Shown here: positions 8,398-16,055 of the stretch, in pieces
Position numbering within the stretch: the stretch's first letter is position 1
Layout of the letters: each line of letters begins with the position of its first letter
Source of the DNA: Gammaproteobacteria bacterium UBA5109
GTDB taxonomy: Bacteria > Pseudomonadota > Gammaproteobacteria > Pseudomonadales > Pseudohongiellaceae
DNA length: 64,000 bases
NCBI GenBank assembly: GCA_002414385.1
Contig: DHZH01000001.1
Span: 372,431 to 436,430, forward strand
Reading direction: 5' to 3'
Notes under the pieces: generated by a model
Seen by the model: only the letters and a program-made list of their open reading frames with translations
Told to the model about the DNA's origin: nothing
Databases searched by the model: none
Program-made: the position numbers and the translations under genes

Positions 8398-10557
8398 TCA
8401 GAACGCTGCGCCCTGACTCAGTGCAAAACGATAACGTGTCAGCACATAATGCCTGATCGCTTCGGCATCCTCTGCCGTCAGTTCATCGCCGAATCCCACC
8501 ATGCCGCGATCGGCAAACGCGCCGTCCAGGACTACATTGGCCCAGGCTTCCGGGCTGCCCTGCAGGGCACTGTAGCGCAGGTCAGGGATGACACCACTGC
8601 CTACGGCACCGGAACCATGACAGGCTCCGCAGTAACGGTCATAGACGGCAAAGCCCTGTTCAGCCACTGTATCATCGATCGCCAGGCCGGAAAAATCCGG
8701 TAATGGAGCAGCCGTAAAATCATTGTCAGGCAGTTCTGCATCGCCACCCAGTTTAAAGGTGAGAATACGGCTGACATTACGAACCGGGCCTGAACTCAGA
8801 GCAATCGGCCCGGTGATTATCGGGAAGATACCGCCCCAGCCGGCCATCACGGTAATGAACTGTTCACCGTTTACCTCATAAGTGACCGGTGGCGCAACGA
8901 TGCCGGTCTGGGTCGGGAATTGCCAGAGTTCATTGCCGTTATCGACATCATAGGCTTTCAGAAAACCCGCTGCAGTGCCCTGAAATACCAGGCCACCGGC
9001 AGTGGATAACACACCACCATTCCAGGGGCCGGGGTACTGCACGCGCCAGACTTCTTCCTGACTTACCGGATCCCAGGCAGCCAGATGACCGCGCGTGGCT
9101 TCCTGGACAGCGGCGATTACTGCCGGATCATCCGGCAGGCGGGCAGCGCTGGTATCCACGCCGAGATTGGCTGCAAGACCTTTTACCTCAAAATCATCAT
9201 CTGCCAGGTAGGGGAAATTTATCTCCTGTGCAGGCAGATAGACCAGGCCGGTTTCAGGGTTGAAGGACATCGGGTGCCAGTTGTGTCCACCGAGAAAACC
9301 CGGACTGAGCAGGGCGACTTCCTGGGTTTCCCAGTAGCGCGCTTCCGGACGGATGTTGGGGCGGCCGGTCTCTGGGTTTATACCATCGGCCCAGGTCACC
9401 GGCACGAAATTTTCCCCGGATATGAATTCACCGGTGGCGCGGTCCAGGACATAGAAAAAACCGTTTTTCGGCGCCTGCATGATGACCTGTCTGAGCTGTC
9501 CGTTAATTTCCAGATCGGCCAGAATCATGTGCTGGGTGGCAGTATAGTCCCAGCCTTCGCCGGGGCTGGTCTGATAATGCCAGACATAGTCACCGGTATC
9601 GGCATCCACGGCGACAATGGACGACAGGAAGAGGTTATCGCCTTCACCCTCACTGCGGACATTCGGATTCCAGGGTGAGCCATTACCGACGCCGATATAG
9701 AGCAGGCCAAGGTCCGGGTCATATGCCATGGAGTCCCAGGCAGTACCGCCACCACCCAGTGCCCACCACTCACCATTCCAGGTTTCGGCGGCCATGGCCA
9801 TGGCATCGGATTCAAAACCCTCGGCCGGATTACCCGGTACGGTATAAAAACGCCAGCGCTGCTCGCCGGTATTCACATCATAGGCTGTGACATAGCCGCG
9901 CACGCCGAATTCGGCACCACCGTTACCAATAAACACCAGTCCTTCGGCGACACGTGGGGCGCCGGTGATGGTATAGGGCTGGGACAAATCAACAGTCAGG
10001 ACGGACCAGAGTTCTTCTCCGCTTTCACCATCCAGGGCAATCAGGCGCCCATCCAGCGTGCCAACAAAGACATTGCCTTGCCACCAGGCAACTCCGCGGT
10101 TTACCACATCACAACAGCCATCCACTGCGCGCGAGCGGTCAACCTGGGGATCATAACGCCAGAGTTCTTCTCCGCTGGCCGCGTCCAGGGCATACACTAC
10201 GCTCCAGGCAGCGGTGGTGTACATGGTTCCATCCACCACGATGGGAGAGGCTTCCTGCCCGCGTGGGTCCGGCAGGTCAATGGACCAGGCCAGGGATAAA
10301 TCAGAAACGCTATCGCGGTTGATCTGCTGCAGTGGACTGAAGCGCTGTTCTGACCAGGTTCTGCCATGAGCCAGCCAGTCCCCGGGACGGGATTCAGCAT
10401 CGGCAATAGAGGGGTAGTCCGGAATGACAGATTCCTGGTTTGAGGCAGCTGTCGGGTTTTGGGCTTCAGTCACCGCTGACTCATTATTGCAGGAAACCAG
10501 AAAAGCACCGGCAATAAGCAGCGGGTAGAGTTTCATGAAGTCGAGATTGAATTGCAT
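8398..10557 (-). CDS. PQQ-dependent alcohol dehydrogenase with C-terminal cytochrome c domain (lipoprotein)
   Basis: Quinohemoprotein alcohol dehydrogenase of 719 residues that oxidises alcohols in the periplasm and passes electrons through its own heme. The N-terminus has a lipobox ending L-V-S-C (Cys23), so it is probably membrane-anchored. An eight-bladed PQQ propeller follows, including the typical adjacent-cysteine pair D-G-C-C-D. The cytochrome c motif C-G-A-C-H (Cys643 to His647) lies in the C-terminal domain. The chosen ATG has AAGGGG upstream, while the internal Met8 has no such signal. Transcription starts from the operator-bearing promoter at 10669-10697. PQQ synthesis genes are not in the window. 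Confidence 0.92.
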   Translation of the reverse strand: MQFNLDFMKLYPLLIAGAFLVSCNNESAVTEAQNPTAASNQESVIPDYPSIADAESRPGDWLAHGRTWSEQRFSPLQQINRDSVSDLSLAWSIDLPDPRGQEASPIVVDGTMYTTAAWSVVYALDAASGEELWRYDPQVDRSRAVDGCCDVVNRGVAWWQGNVFVGTLDGRLIALDGESGEELWSVLTVDLSQPYTITGAPRVAEGLVFIGNGGAEFGVRGYVTAYDVNTGEQRWRFYTVPGNPAEGFESDAMAMAAETWNGEWWALGGGGTAWDSMAYDPDLGLLYIGVGNGSPWNPNVRSEGEGDNLFLSSIVAVDADTGDYVWHYQTSPGEGWDYTATQHMILADLEINGQLRQVIMQAPKNGFFYVLDRATGEFISGENFVPVTWADGINPETGRPNIRPEARYWETQEVALLSPGFLGGHNWHPMSFNPETGLVYLPAQEINFPYLADDDFEVKGLAANLGVDTSAARLPDDPAVIAAVQEATRGHLAAWDPVSQEEVWRVQYPGPWNGGVLSTAGGLVFQGTAAGFLKAYDVDNGNELWQFPTQTGIVAPPVTYEVNGEQFITVMAGWGGIFPIITGPIALSSGPVRNVSRILTFKLGGDAELPDNDFTAAPLPDFSGLAIDDTVAEQGFAVYDRYCGACHGSGAVGSGVIPDLRYSALQGSPEAWANVVLDGAFADRGMVGFGDELTAEDAEAIRHYVLTRYRFALSQGAAF

Positions 10558-10668
10558 GTACTTACCCCTTGTATGTCTGAACCAGTATTTGTGTCGTGAC
10601 GACAGGCTTGTTGCCGGTCGGCTCGTTCAGGTCCAGCCATGAATTTTCGTCTTGTACCAAGGGTATAA

Positions 10669-10697
10669 AATATAACGCGTTAAATATATGCTGTCTA
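10669..10697 (-). promoter_or_regulatory. Promoter with palindromic operator (site C)
   Basis: Read on the minus strand, TAGACA (10697-10692) and TATATT (10674-10669) are 17 bp apart. The palindrome TAACGCGTTA (10673-10682) overlaps the -10 box, in the same arrangement as site A. It faces the PQQ dehydrogenase gene. Confidence 0.7.
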
Positions 10698-10769
10698 GAA
10701 TTTCTCAGCAACATCATTTTTTCAGGTGCTTTAGGTTAAATTTTCAGACAGCCAGGCAAGCCTACATGC

Positions 10770-10798
10770 TTTACATATTAACGTGTTAAATATATTCT
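10770..10798 (+). promoter_or_regulatory. Promoter with palindromic operator (site D)
   Basis: TTTACA (10770-10775) and TATTCT (10793-10798) are spaced by 17 bp, with TTAACGTGTTAA (10778-10789) in the spacer. It differs from site B at only a few positions. It drives the FAH-family gene and the regulator gene behind it, so the regulator would control its own synthesis. Confidence 0.75.
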
Positions 10799-10832
10799 AG
10801 ATCGCGTTATTTACTGTAATAGGGAAGAGAAT

Positions 10833-11693
10833 ATGCGCTTTGTGACTTATTCAGACGGCTCAGAAACATCCTGGGGTTATGTTACCGGTAAAGAGGGCGA
10901 TGAAAAGATAATCGACCTGCAATCCCTGGCTCCGTCACTGCAAGCAGCCATTGAGCAGAACGTGCTTGCTCAGGCAGCTCAACACGAAGGAAAAAGCAAA
11001 GCACTAAGTGAAGTGATATTGCAGGCGCCAATCACGGCACCGGAAAAAATTCTCTGTATTGGTGTCAACTATGCCAACCGTAATGCCGAATACAAGGATG
11101 GCAGCGATGCGCCGACCAAGCCCAGTGTATTTGTGCGCTTTCCTGATTCCCTGTCGGCACATGAACAGCCGATTCTGCGCCCGCCCGAATCCGAACAACT
11201 GGATTACGAGGGTGAAATCGTAGTGATTATCGGCAAGGCCGGTCGTCGCATCAAACGTGAAAATGCTTTTGCGCATATTGCCGGGCTCAGCATCATGAAT
11301 GAAGGAACCATTCGGGACTGGGTCCGGCATGCCAAATTCAATGTCACCCAGGGCAAGAACTTTGAACACTCCGGCGCCATCGGCCCCTGGATGGTCAGTG
11401 CTGATCAGTTTTCCGCCGAAAAACTGGAAGACTTGCGTGTCACCACAAGGGTTAATGATGAAGTCCGCCAGAATGACACCACGGCCAGCATGATGTTTCC
11501 CATTGCCTATCAAATTGAATACCTGTCGACTTTCTGCACACTGAAACCCGGTGATGTGATTGCAACTGGCACCCCAAACGGAGCAGGGGCACGCTTTGAT
11601 CCACCGCGTTACCTGAAACCGGGTGATGTAGTGGAAGTTGAAGTGGAAGGTGTAGGGACTCTGCGCAATACCGTTGCCGATGAGGATAACTGA
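10833..11693 (+). CDS. Fumarylacetoacetate hydrolase family protein
   Basis: Cytosolic 286-residue enzyme of the FAH family, which hydrolyses, decarboxylates or isomerises oxo- or hydroxy-dienoic acids formed after ring cleavage. The metal-binding acidic cluster is Glu126 and Glu128 in Y-E-G-E-I, with a further Asp near residue 162. The start of the catalytic domain reads I-G-V-N-Y-A-N-R. The C-terminal G-D-V-I-A-T-G-T-P is typical. It shares a transcript with the HpaR-like regulator 3 bp downstream, which favours a HpaG-like role in homoprotocatechuate-type catabolism; other dienoate or acylpyruvate substrates remain possible. Confidence 0.9.
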   Translation: MRFVTYSDGSETSWGYVTGKEGDEKIIDLQSLAPSLQAAIEQNVLAQAAQHEGKSKALSEVILQAPITAPEKILCIGVNYANRNAEYKDGSDAPTKPSVFVRFPDSLSAHEQPILRPPESEQLDYEGEIVVIIGKAGRRIKRENAFAHIAGLSIMNEGTIRDWVRHAKFNVTQGKNFEHSGAIGPWMVSADQFSAEKLEDLRVTTRVNDEVRQNDTTASMMFPIAYQIEYLSTFCTLKPGDVIATGTPNGAGARFDPPRYLKPGDVVEVEVEGVGTLRNTVADEDN

Positions 11694-11696
11694 GCC

Positions 11697-12188
11697 ATGA
11701 GAGAATTCAGACGTTCATTGCCCATGTCCTTGATGAAGGCACGTGAAGCGGTAATGAAGAGCTTTATTCCGAAACTGCGGGAACACGACCTGTCTTCGCA
11801 GCAGTGGCGGGTCTTGCGGGCCCTGCTGGATGCTTCAGAAATCGATAGCCCTGAAGTTGAAATGAGTCAGCTGGCAGACCGCTGTTTTCTGCTGATGCCC
11901 AGCCTGTCGAGAATCGTGCAGAATCTGGAACAACGCAAACTGATCAAGCGCCGAACCTCGGATTCCGATCAACGACGCTCAATGATAAAAATAAGCAAGG
12001 CCGGTATTGATCTGGTCAATATACTTGCCCCCAGTCTGGAGCAGCGTTATGCCCATATCACCAAGGAATTTGGTTACGGAAAGCTGGAATTGTTATATGA
12101 GCTTTTGGACGAACTGACGACTAAACTGCAATCATCCGATATGCAGGAACCGGGAAAAAAAACTGATGATATTGGGACAAAGATTTAA
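11697..12188 (+). CDS. MarR-family regulator, HpaR-like
   Basis: DNA-binding dimeric repressor of 163 residues. The winged helix-turn-helix spans roughly residues 35-105. The N-terminal L-M-K-A-R-E-A-V-M-K, then L-S-S-Q-Q-W-R-V-L-R-A-L and D-Q-R-R-S, resemble HpaR, the homoprotocatechuate operon regulator. It sits 3 bp after the FAH-family gene, so the two are co-transcribed from the site D promoter. The four TTAACGCGTTAA-type palindromes in this cluster are its likely operators, released by an aromatic ligand. Its stop codon overlaps the stop of the convergent HxlR gene by 4 bp. Confidence 0.9.
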   Translation: MREFRRSLPMSLMKAREAVMKSFIPKLREHDLSSQQWRVLRALLDASEIDSPEVEMSQLADRCFLLMPSLSRIVQNLEQRKLIKRRTSDSDQRRSMIKISKAGIDLVNILAPSLEQRYAHITKEFGYGKLELLYELLDELTTKLQSSDMQEPGKKTDDIGTKI

Positions 12189-12586
12189 CCTGCTTTCTGG
12201 TTCTGTTCTTTGGCTGAATTCAGATCCTTTGAATATTCTTCAAACCATTCTCCAAACTTCATCAATACCTGGCCGATACTGACCGCAGCCGGGGTCAGGC
12301 TGTATTCAACTTTCGGTGGAACTTCTGCATAGACTTCGCGATGGACCAGTCCGTCATGTTCCAGCTCACGTAGTTGCAGGGTAAGGATGCGCTGGGTGAC
12401 GCCAGGAATGGATCGCTTCAATTCACCGAAACGCTGGGTGCCCAAGCTCAGGCGATAAAGTATACGTGGCTTCCACTTTCCACTGACCAGTCGCAGGGCA
12501 TTGTCTACCGGACAGGCAGCGAAGGGCACGCTGTCTGGCTCTTGTGTATTAACTACAGTTACAGTTTTTTCAGATTTTGCGGGCAC
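12185..12586 (-). CDS. HxlR-family transcriptional regulator
   Basis: Winged-helix regulator of 133 residues, the usual size for the HxlR (DUF24) family, many of whose members sense quinones, aldehydes or disulfide stress. The family core C-P-V-D-N-A-L, then G-K-W-K-P-R-I-L and G-V-T-Q-R-I-L-T-L-Q-L is clear; the Cys near residue 21 is a candidate redox sensor. It is divergent from the NAD(P)-binding protein gene at 12754. A near-perfect inverted repeat lies between them, a standard layout for HxlR control of a divergent oxidoreductase gene. Confidence 0.9.
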   Translation of the reverse strand: MPAKSEKTVTVVNTQEPDSVPFAACPVDNALRLVSGKWKPRILYRLSLGTQRFGELKRSIPGVTQRILTLQLRELEHDGLVHREVYAEVPPKVEYSLTPAAVSIGQVLMKFGEWFEEYSKDLNSAKEQNQKAG

Positions 12587-12628
12587 ATGGGTTCCTGCTG
12601 AACATCTTTCTTTGATTTGTGTATCTCA

Positions 12629-12650
12629 TTAGTAACATTTATGTAACTAA
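12629..12650. promoter_or_regulatory. Inverted repeat, probable HxlR operator
   Basis: TTAGTAACAT and ATGTAACTAA flank a TT centre, giving 10-bp arms with one mismatch. It lies 43 bp upstream of the HxlR start and about 100 bp upstream of the divergent gene. The GTAAC/GTTAC core recalls known HxlR-family sites, but assignment to this protein is by position. Confidence 0.6.
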
Positions 12651-12753
12651 CCTACATTAATGTCGGTTCTTGTTATTTTAATACTATTGCATAAAATAGC
12701 CAGCGGAAACTTTAAGCAACTCTTATTTTAATGCTCATACAGGAAAAGAAATT

Positions 12754-13380
12754 ATGAAAATACTGGTAGTCGGTGGTTCGGGCATGATCGGATCAAGAAT
12801 AGTTACAGAAGCTGCAAACCGGGGTCATCAGGTTGTAGCAGGCAGTCGGCATCCGGAAAAAATTTCCGCGGGCGATAATGTCAAAGCGGTGCAAATTGAT
12901 GCCAATGATGCGCAATCGATTGCCGGCGCAGCAGCTGATGTTGATGCCATTGTCATGTCTGTCAGTCCCCGCAGCGGTGGCGATCCATTGCAGGAAGCTG
13001 AGCAGGTAAGTGAAGCCGCCATGAGTGCGGCAAAATCAACGGGTAAACGACTATTTTATGTGGGTGGTGCCGGCAGCCTGGTATTACCTGACGGAACTCC
13101 GGTTACGGATATTCTGCCTGATGAAATCAAACCTGAAGCATTGGCCATGCGTGCTGTGCGCGACAAACTTCAGCAAAGCGACCTGGACTGGACTGTATTG
13201 TGTCCACCCGGAGATATTCAGCCGGGTGAGAAAAAAGGTCAGTACCGGCTCGGCACAAGCGAATTGATGTCTGACCAGGACGGTAAAAGTGCGATCAGCG
13301 CCGAAGATTATGCTGATGCCGTGGTCAATGAACTGGAAAACCCAGCACATGCCAAAGCGCAGTTTACTTTAGCCTACTGA
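12754..13380 (+). CDS. NAD(P)-binding Rossmann-fold protein (NmrA/atypical SDR type)
   Basis: Cytosolic 208-residue protein with an N-terminal NAD(P)-binding fold, G-G-S-G-M-I-G at residues 7-13, then A-G-S-R-H-P, where the Arg suggests preference for NADP. It belongs to the small atypical short-chain dehydrogenase group with NmrA-like members and lacks a clear Tyr-x3-Lys catalytic pair, so it may sense or reduce rather than act as a classical dehydrogenase. A good ribosome-binding site (AGGAAAAG) precedes the ATG. It is divergent from the HxlR regulator and followed by a terminator, so it is a single-gene unit probably induced by electrophile or redox stress. Confidence 0.8.
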   Translation: MKILVVGGSGMIGSRIVTEAANRGHQVVAGSRHPEKISAGDNVKAVQIDANDAQSIAGAAADVDAIVMSVSPRSGGDPLQEAEQVSEAAMSAAKSTGKRLFYVGGAGSLVLPDGTPVTDILPDEIKPEALAMRAVRDKLQQSDLDWTVLCPPGDIQPGEKKGQYRLGTSELMSDQDGKSAISAEDYADAVVNELENPAHAKAQFTLAY

Positions 13381-13395
13381 TACAGGCTCCGACTG

Positions 13396-13430
13396 AAAAG
13401 GAGTGGTCTTATGGCTGCTCCTTTTTTTTT
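13396..13430 (+). terminator. Intrinsic terminator
   Basis: AAAAGGAG (13396-13403) pairs with CTCCTTTT (13418-13425) and runs on into T residues to 13430. It ends the NAD(P)-binding protein transcript. Confidence 0.85.
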
Positions 13431-13756
13431 GTGTTTTGCCCTGCAATCAGCCTTCTATAATTACTGCCATGGGTGTAAGATGCACGCTCTGCAACAAAAG
13501 CGTTTAAAGAAGAATAAGAAAAAATGACAAACTTTTATCTACACAATCTCAATCAAACCTCGGCTCAGTCCTTTGGTCGCACCTATTTGCTGTGCAGCCA
13601 AAAGACAATTGGCGCTGTTTGTTCGTTGTTTAGATAATTTTATTTTGTCTGGGCCGCGAATCTTTAAGCGGTCTGGCAAAAGAACCCTCTTCTTACAAAA
13701 GATTTCTCTTTTTACTCACTCCCTTAAGGATTCCCGGTTGGACAGGGGAGACTGCG
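13431..13756. other. Gene-poor stretch before the DUF1127-like gene
   Basis: About 325 bp without a supportable gene. A 37-codon frame begins at the ATG near 13524 after AAGAAG, but it resembles no family known to me and is left uncalled. The segment probably holds the promoter and leader of the small gene at 13757. Confidence 0.4.
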
Positions 13757-13876
13757 GTGAGGAAAACAATAAGAAAAATATGGATCCGTTTCAGAAACAG
13801 AAAAGCGCGGCGCGATGCCTGCTCTTTATCTGAACATATGAAGCGGGATATTGGCGTGGAAGATGGCCGGAAATAA
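13757..13876 (+). CDS. DUF1127-like small basic protein
   Basis: A 39-residue reading frame starting at GTG, with a strong GGGGAG ribosome-binding site 6 bp upstream. The product is rich in Arg and Lys, starts with repeated basic residues around W-I-R-F-R-N-R, and ends with L-S-E-H-M-K-R-D-I-G. The close L-x3-M-x2-D-I-G ending is the hallmark of the DUF1127 (YjiS-like) family, whose short members bind RNA and affect phosphate or carbon metabolism in some bacteria. It lies about 110 bp upstream of the GFA-family gene and may share its transcript. Confidence 0.7.
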   Translation: MRKTIRKIWIRFRNRKARRDACSLSEHMKRDIGVEDGRK

Positions 13877-13984
13877 ACCAAAAAAAGAAAGCGTTAATTT
13901 TTATAAAAATGTTAATGAATTCCAGGTGCATTGCTTTCACATCGGATATAAGCTGTGTCTGACAATAAAAAGGCAGGAGGCTCC

Positions 13985-14332
13985 ATGAAAAATTATCAAG
14001 GCAGTTGTCATTGCGGCTCGGTCACTTTTTCTTTTGAGCATGAAAAAATTAACAGTGGTCTGAAATGTAATTGTTCGATCTGTAAACGCAAGGCGGCGAC
14101 CATGTCCGATTTTGTTATTGCGCCAGATGAACTTTCCAGGAGTGGAGAGACATTATCTTTTTATCAGTTCGGCACAAATGTAGCCAAACATTATTTCTGT
14201 AACAACTGCGGTATCTATGTATTTCATGAAACACTGCGGATGCCCGGGCACTTCAGGGTGAACCTGGGTTGTATAGATGAAATCGATACCTACGAGCTCT
14301 CAGTTAAAGTGTTTGACGGGGCTTCGTTATAG
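13985..14332 (+). CDS. GFA / CENP-V domain zinc protein
   Basis: Zinc-binding protein of 115 residues in the glutathione-dependent formaldehyde-activating (GFA) family. The zinc ligands are in C-H-C-G near the N-terminus, then C-N-C-S-I-C-K, and F-C-N-N-C-G later, in the family order. The start is the ATG preceded by AGGAGG; an upstream in-frame GTG at 13955 would place that ribosome-binding site inside the gene and is rejected. Family members are small and of mixed function; actual formaldehyde activation has not been shown for most of them. It stands alone, convergent with the exported-protein operon. Confidence 0.85.
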   Translation: MKNYQGSCHCGSVTFSFEHEKINSGLKCNCSICKRKAATMSDFVIAPDELSRSGETLSFYQFGTNVAKHYFCNNCGIYVFHETLRMPGHFRVNLGCIDEIDTYELSVKVFDGASL

Positions 14333-14360
14333 ACTTCATTTTGTTCTGTAAAAGCCGGAG

Positions 14361-15251
14361 TTATTCAGCCTGTTCGCTACGCAGCGCATCCAGGCGGTCC
14401 AGATATTCCGGGTACATCATGTCCGCGCCATCCTGCATCAGCTCCATGGGAATATCGAAGGTATCGCTGAACTCCTCCAGCCCCGGGTTTTCACCGGGCA
14501 GATAGTGCGGAACAACGCCCAGGTCCCGGGGCGCTTCCTCGACTGTTTCACAGACGAAGGTCCCCATCCTGCCAGTAGGGTCAAGAATGTAATCACTGCT
14601 GCGCACCAGCGGTTCGGTCAGATAAACGGGATCATAGATGTGATCGACTATGTTGAGCAGGTTGCCAAGACGGGTGAAATACTGCACGACATAGGCCTTG
14701 TCACTACGGGGCACGCCATTACGGCGCAGCCAGGTATTCTTCAGGTGAGTGGTGGTGACCACCAGGGTCGGGCCTACCCATTCGCCGGTGGAGAAACCCA
14801 GCCAGGTGTGCGGCGCGCCTTCCGGGGGATGCGGCCGACCATCCATCCAGATGGTGCGTTGTCCTCCCATCCAGGAAAGGCGCAGGCGCCAGGCGATAGT
14901 TTCATTGGTGAAGGGGTCAACTTCCTTCCAGATAGCCTGATTACCAATACTGTGGGCAGCGTAATCGGCGGCATAATCATTACACTGACGTTCTTCCAGC
15001 GACAGGATGGTCGGATCCCAGGCTTCAGCAGCCTGGATGGCAGCCTCGTTCAGGGGCAGGCCCAGGTAATCGCCGATATAAGGGCCTTCACCCCGGTCCC
15101 GGTTGTCTTCATACAGTGGGTTGTACCAGTAACCCTGCAAATCGGCTTCATAGTTGCCACCGTCGGTTCCTGACTGGGCGTTCACAGTGCTGCTCATCAG
15201 CAGGTAGAGCCAGGTGAAAAGTAAGGGGGTGAGTTTTTTGACTGGGTTCAT
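14361..15251 (-). CDS. Exported protein of unknown function (twin-family member 2)
   Basis: Secreted or periplasmic protein of 296 residues with a signal peptide ending near V-N-A-Q. I do not know a function. It shares a pattern with the upstream neighbour at 15258-16055: an opening D-L-x-G-x-W, then G-L-P-L-N followed by A-W-D-P, a following Cys, a G-E-W-V segment before T-T-T-H-L, then R-R-N-G-V-P, and D-P-V-Y-L with R-S-S. The pair are therefore diverged copies of one family. This copy has an extra acidic C-terminal tail of about 60 residues. It is the last gene of a three-gene operon, 6 bp after its neighbour. Confidence 0.7.
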   Translation of the reverse strand: MNPVKKLTPLLFTWLYLLMSSTVNAQSGTDGGNYEADLQGYWYNPLYEDNRDRGEGPYIGDYLGLPLNEAAIQAAEAWDPTILSLEERQCNDYAADYAAHSIGNQAIWKEVDPFTNETIAWRLRLSWMGGQRTIWMDGRPHPPEGAPHTWLGFSTGEWVGPTLVVTTTHLKNTWLRRNGVPRSDKAYVVQYFTRLGNLLNIVDHIYDPVYLTEPLVRSSDYILDPTGRMGTFVCETVEEAPRDLGVVPHYLPGENPGLEEFSDTFDIPMELMQDGADMMYPEYLDRLDALRSEQAE

Positions 15252-15257
15252 CCGGGC

Positions 15258-16055
15258 TTACCTCGCGCTACAGGGACGCGGCGACCACATGGAGTCGTCG
15301 GCCTCTTTTCTGAATTCAGAGCTTCTGATGTAAAGCCCCCTGAGATACTGCGGGTCATCAACGGCACTGACCAGTGAGAACCACTCATCGCCGGTCTCGG
15401 TATCCCGGCGCCAGACAATATATTCAGTCAAAACAGCATTCTCACTGAAAGGAACACCATTCTTTCTCAGGTAACCTTCCCGAAGACGGGTTGTAGTGAT
15501 CTGTAATGGACCAGTTATGTCCCCAAGACCGCCTCCAACCCCGAAGAAGCCAATGCCCCTGGCGAAAGTTTCAGCCCGAACCCACTCGGCAATGGAGTGT
15601 CCCTGCCAGCTTCTTTCTGTGTCAGCAGCTGGGGTTTCATCAAAATGCAGCAGGCGGGTCTGCTCGCCATTATCGTATTCGATTTTCAGGCTTGAGTCGT
15701 TTTCCCAGCTAATCCGGGCACGCCCCGGCAGACGCATCAGGTTCGGTGCAGCATAACCCTTGCAAGCCAGACCGGCAGCCTCGTCAGCATCCGGATCCCA
15801 GGCATTCATGACGTCCTGGGCCAACTGATTCAGGGGCAGGCCATGCAATTCTCCGGCCGGTGGCGTCACCATTCGGTAACGCCAGTCTTCAGCAATGACC
15901 GAGACCCAGGTGCCGGTCAGATCTACCGGTGCCATTTCCATTGCACTTCGTAAATCTGGCTCATCCTGGGGTAGCTGGGCCATCAACATTGACGATGAAA
16001 AGGCAAACAGGCAGGCGCTGATTAACTGCAGTCGAACTGAAACGAGGTTTTTCAT
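15258..16055 (-). CDS. Exported protein of unknown function (twin-family member 1)
   Basis: Exported protein of 265 residues; the signal peptide ends near L-M-A-Q. It carries the same landmarks as the next gene: D-L-T-G-T-W, H-G-L-P-L-N, A-W-D-P, a Cys in C-K-G-Y, S-I-A-E-W-V, T-T-T-R-L, R-K-N-G-V-P, and D-P-Q-Y-L with R-S-S-E-F. The conserved aromatic and Asp-Pro pattern suggests a beta-rich fold with a ligand-binding face (inference). Its ATG overlaps the stop of the metallo-beta-lactamase-fold gene by 4 bp, so translation is probably coupled and the proteins probably act together outside the cytoplasm. Confidence 0.7.
   Translation of the reverse strand: MKNLVSVRLQLISACLFAFSSSMLMAQLPQDEPDLRSAMEMAPVDLTGTWVSVIAEDWRYRMVTPPAGELHGLPLNQLAQDVMNAWDPDADEAAGLACKGYAAPNLMRLPGRARISWENDSSLKIEYDNGEQTRLLHFDETPAADTERSWQGHSIAEWVRAETFARGIGFFGVGGGLGDITGPLQITTTRLREGYLRKNGVPFSENAVLTEYIVWRRDTETGDEWFSLVSAVDDPQYLRGLYIRSSEFRKEADDSMWSPRPCSAR

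Noticed and set aside
9085..9678. 197-codon frame antisense to the PQQ dehydrogenase gene
   Set aside because: It is a shadow of the strongly conserved minus-strand gene, with no start signal and no recognisable product.
13573..13833. 86-codon frame on the plus strand before the GFA gene
   Set aside because: It has no ribosome-binding site or family likeness and overlaps the better supported DUF1127-like gene in another frame.
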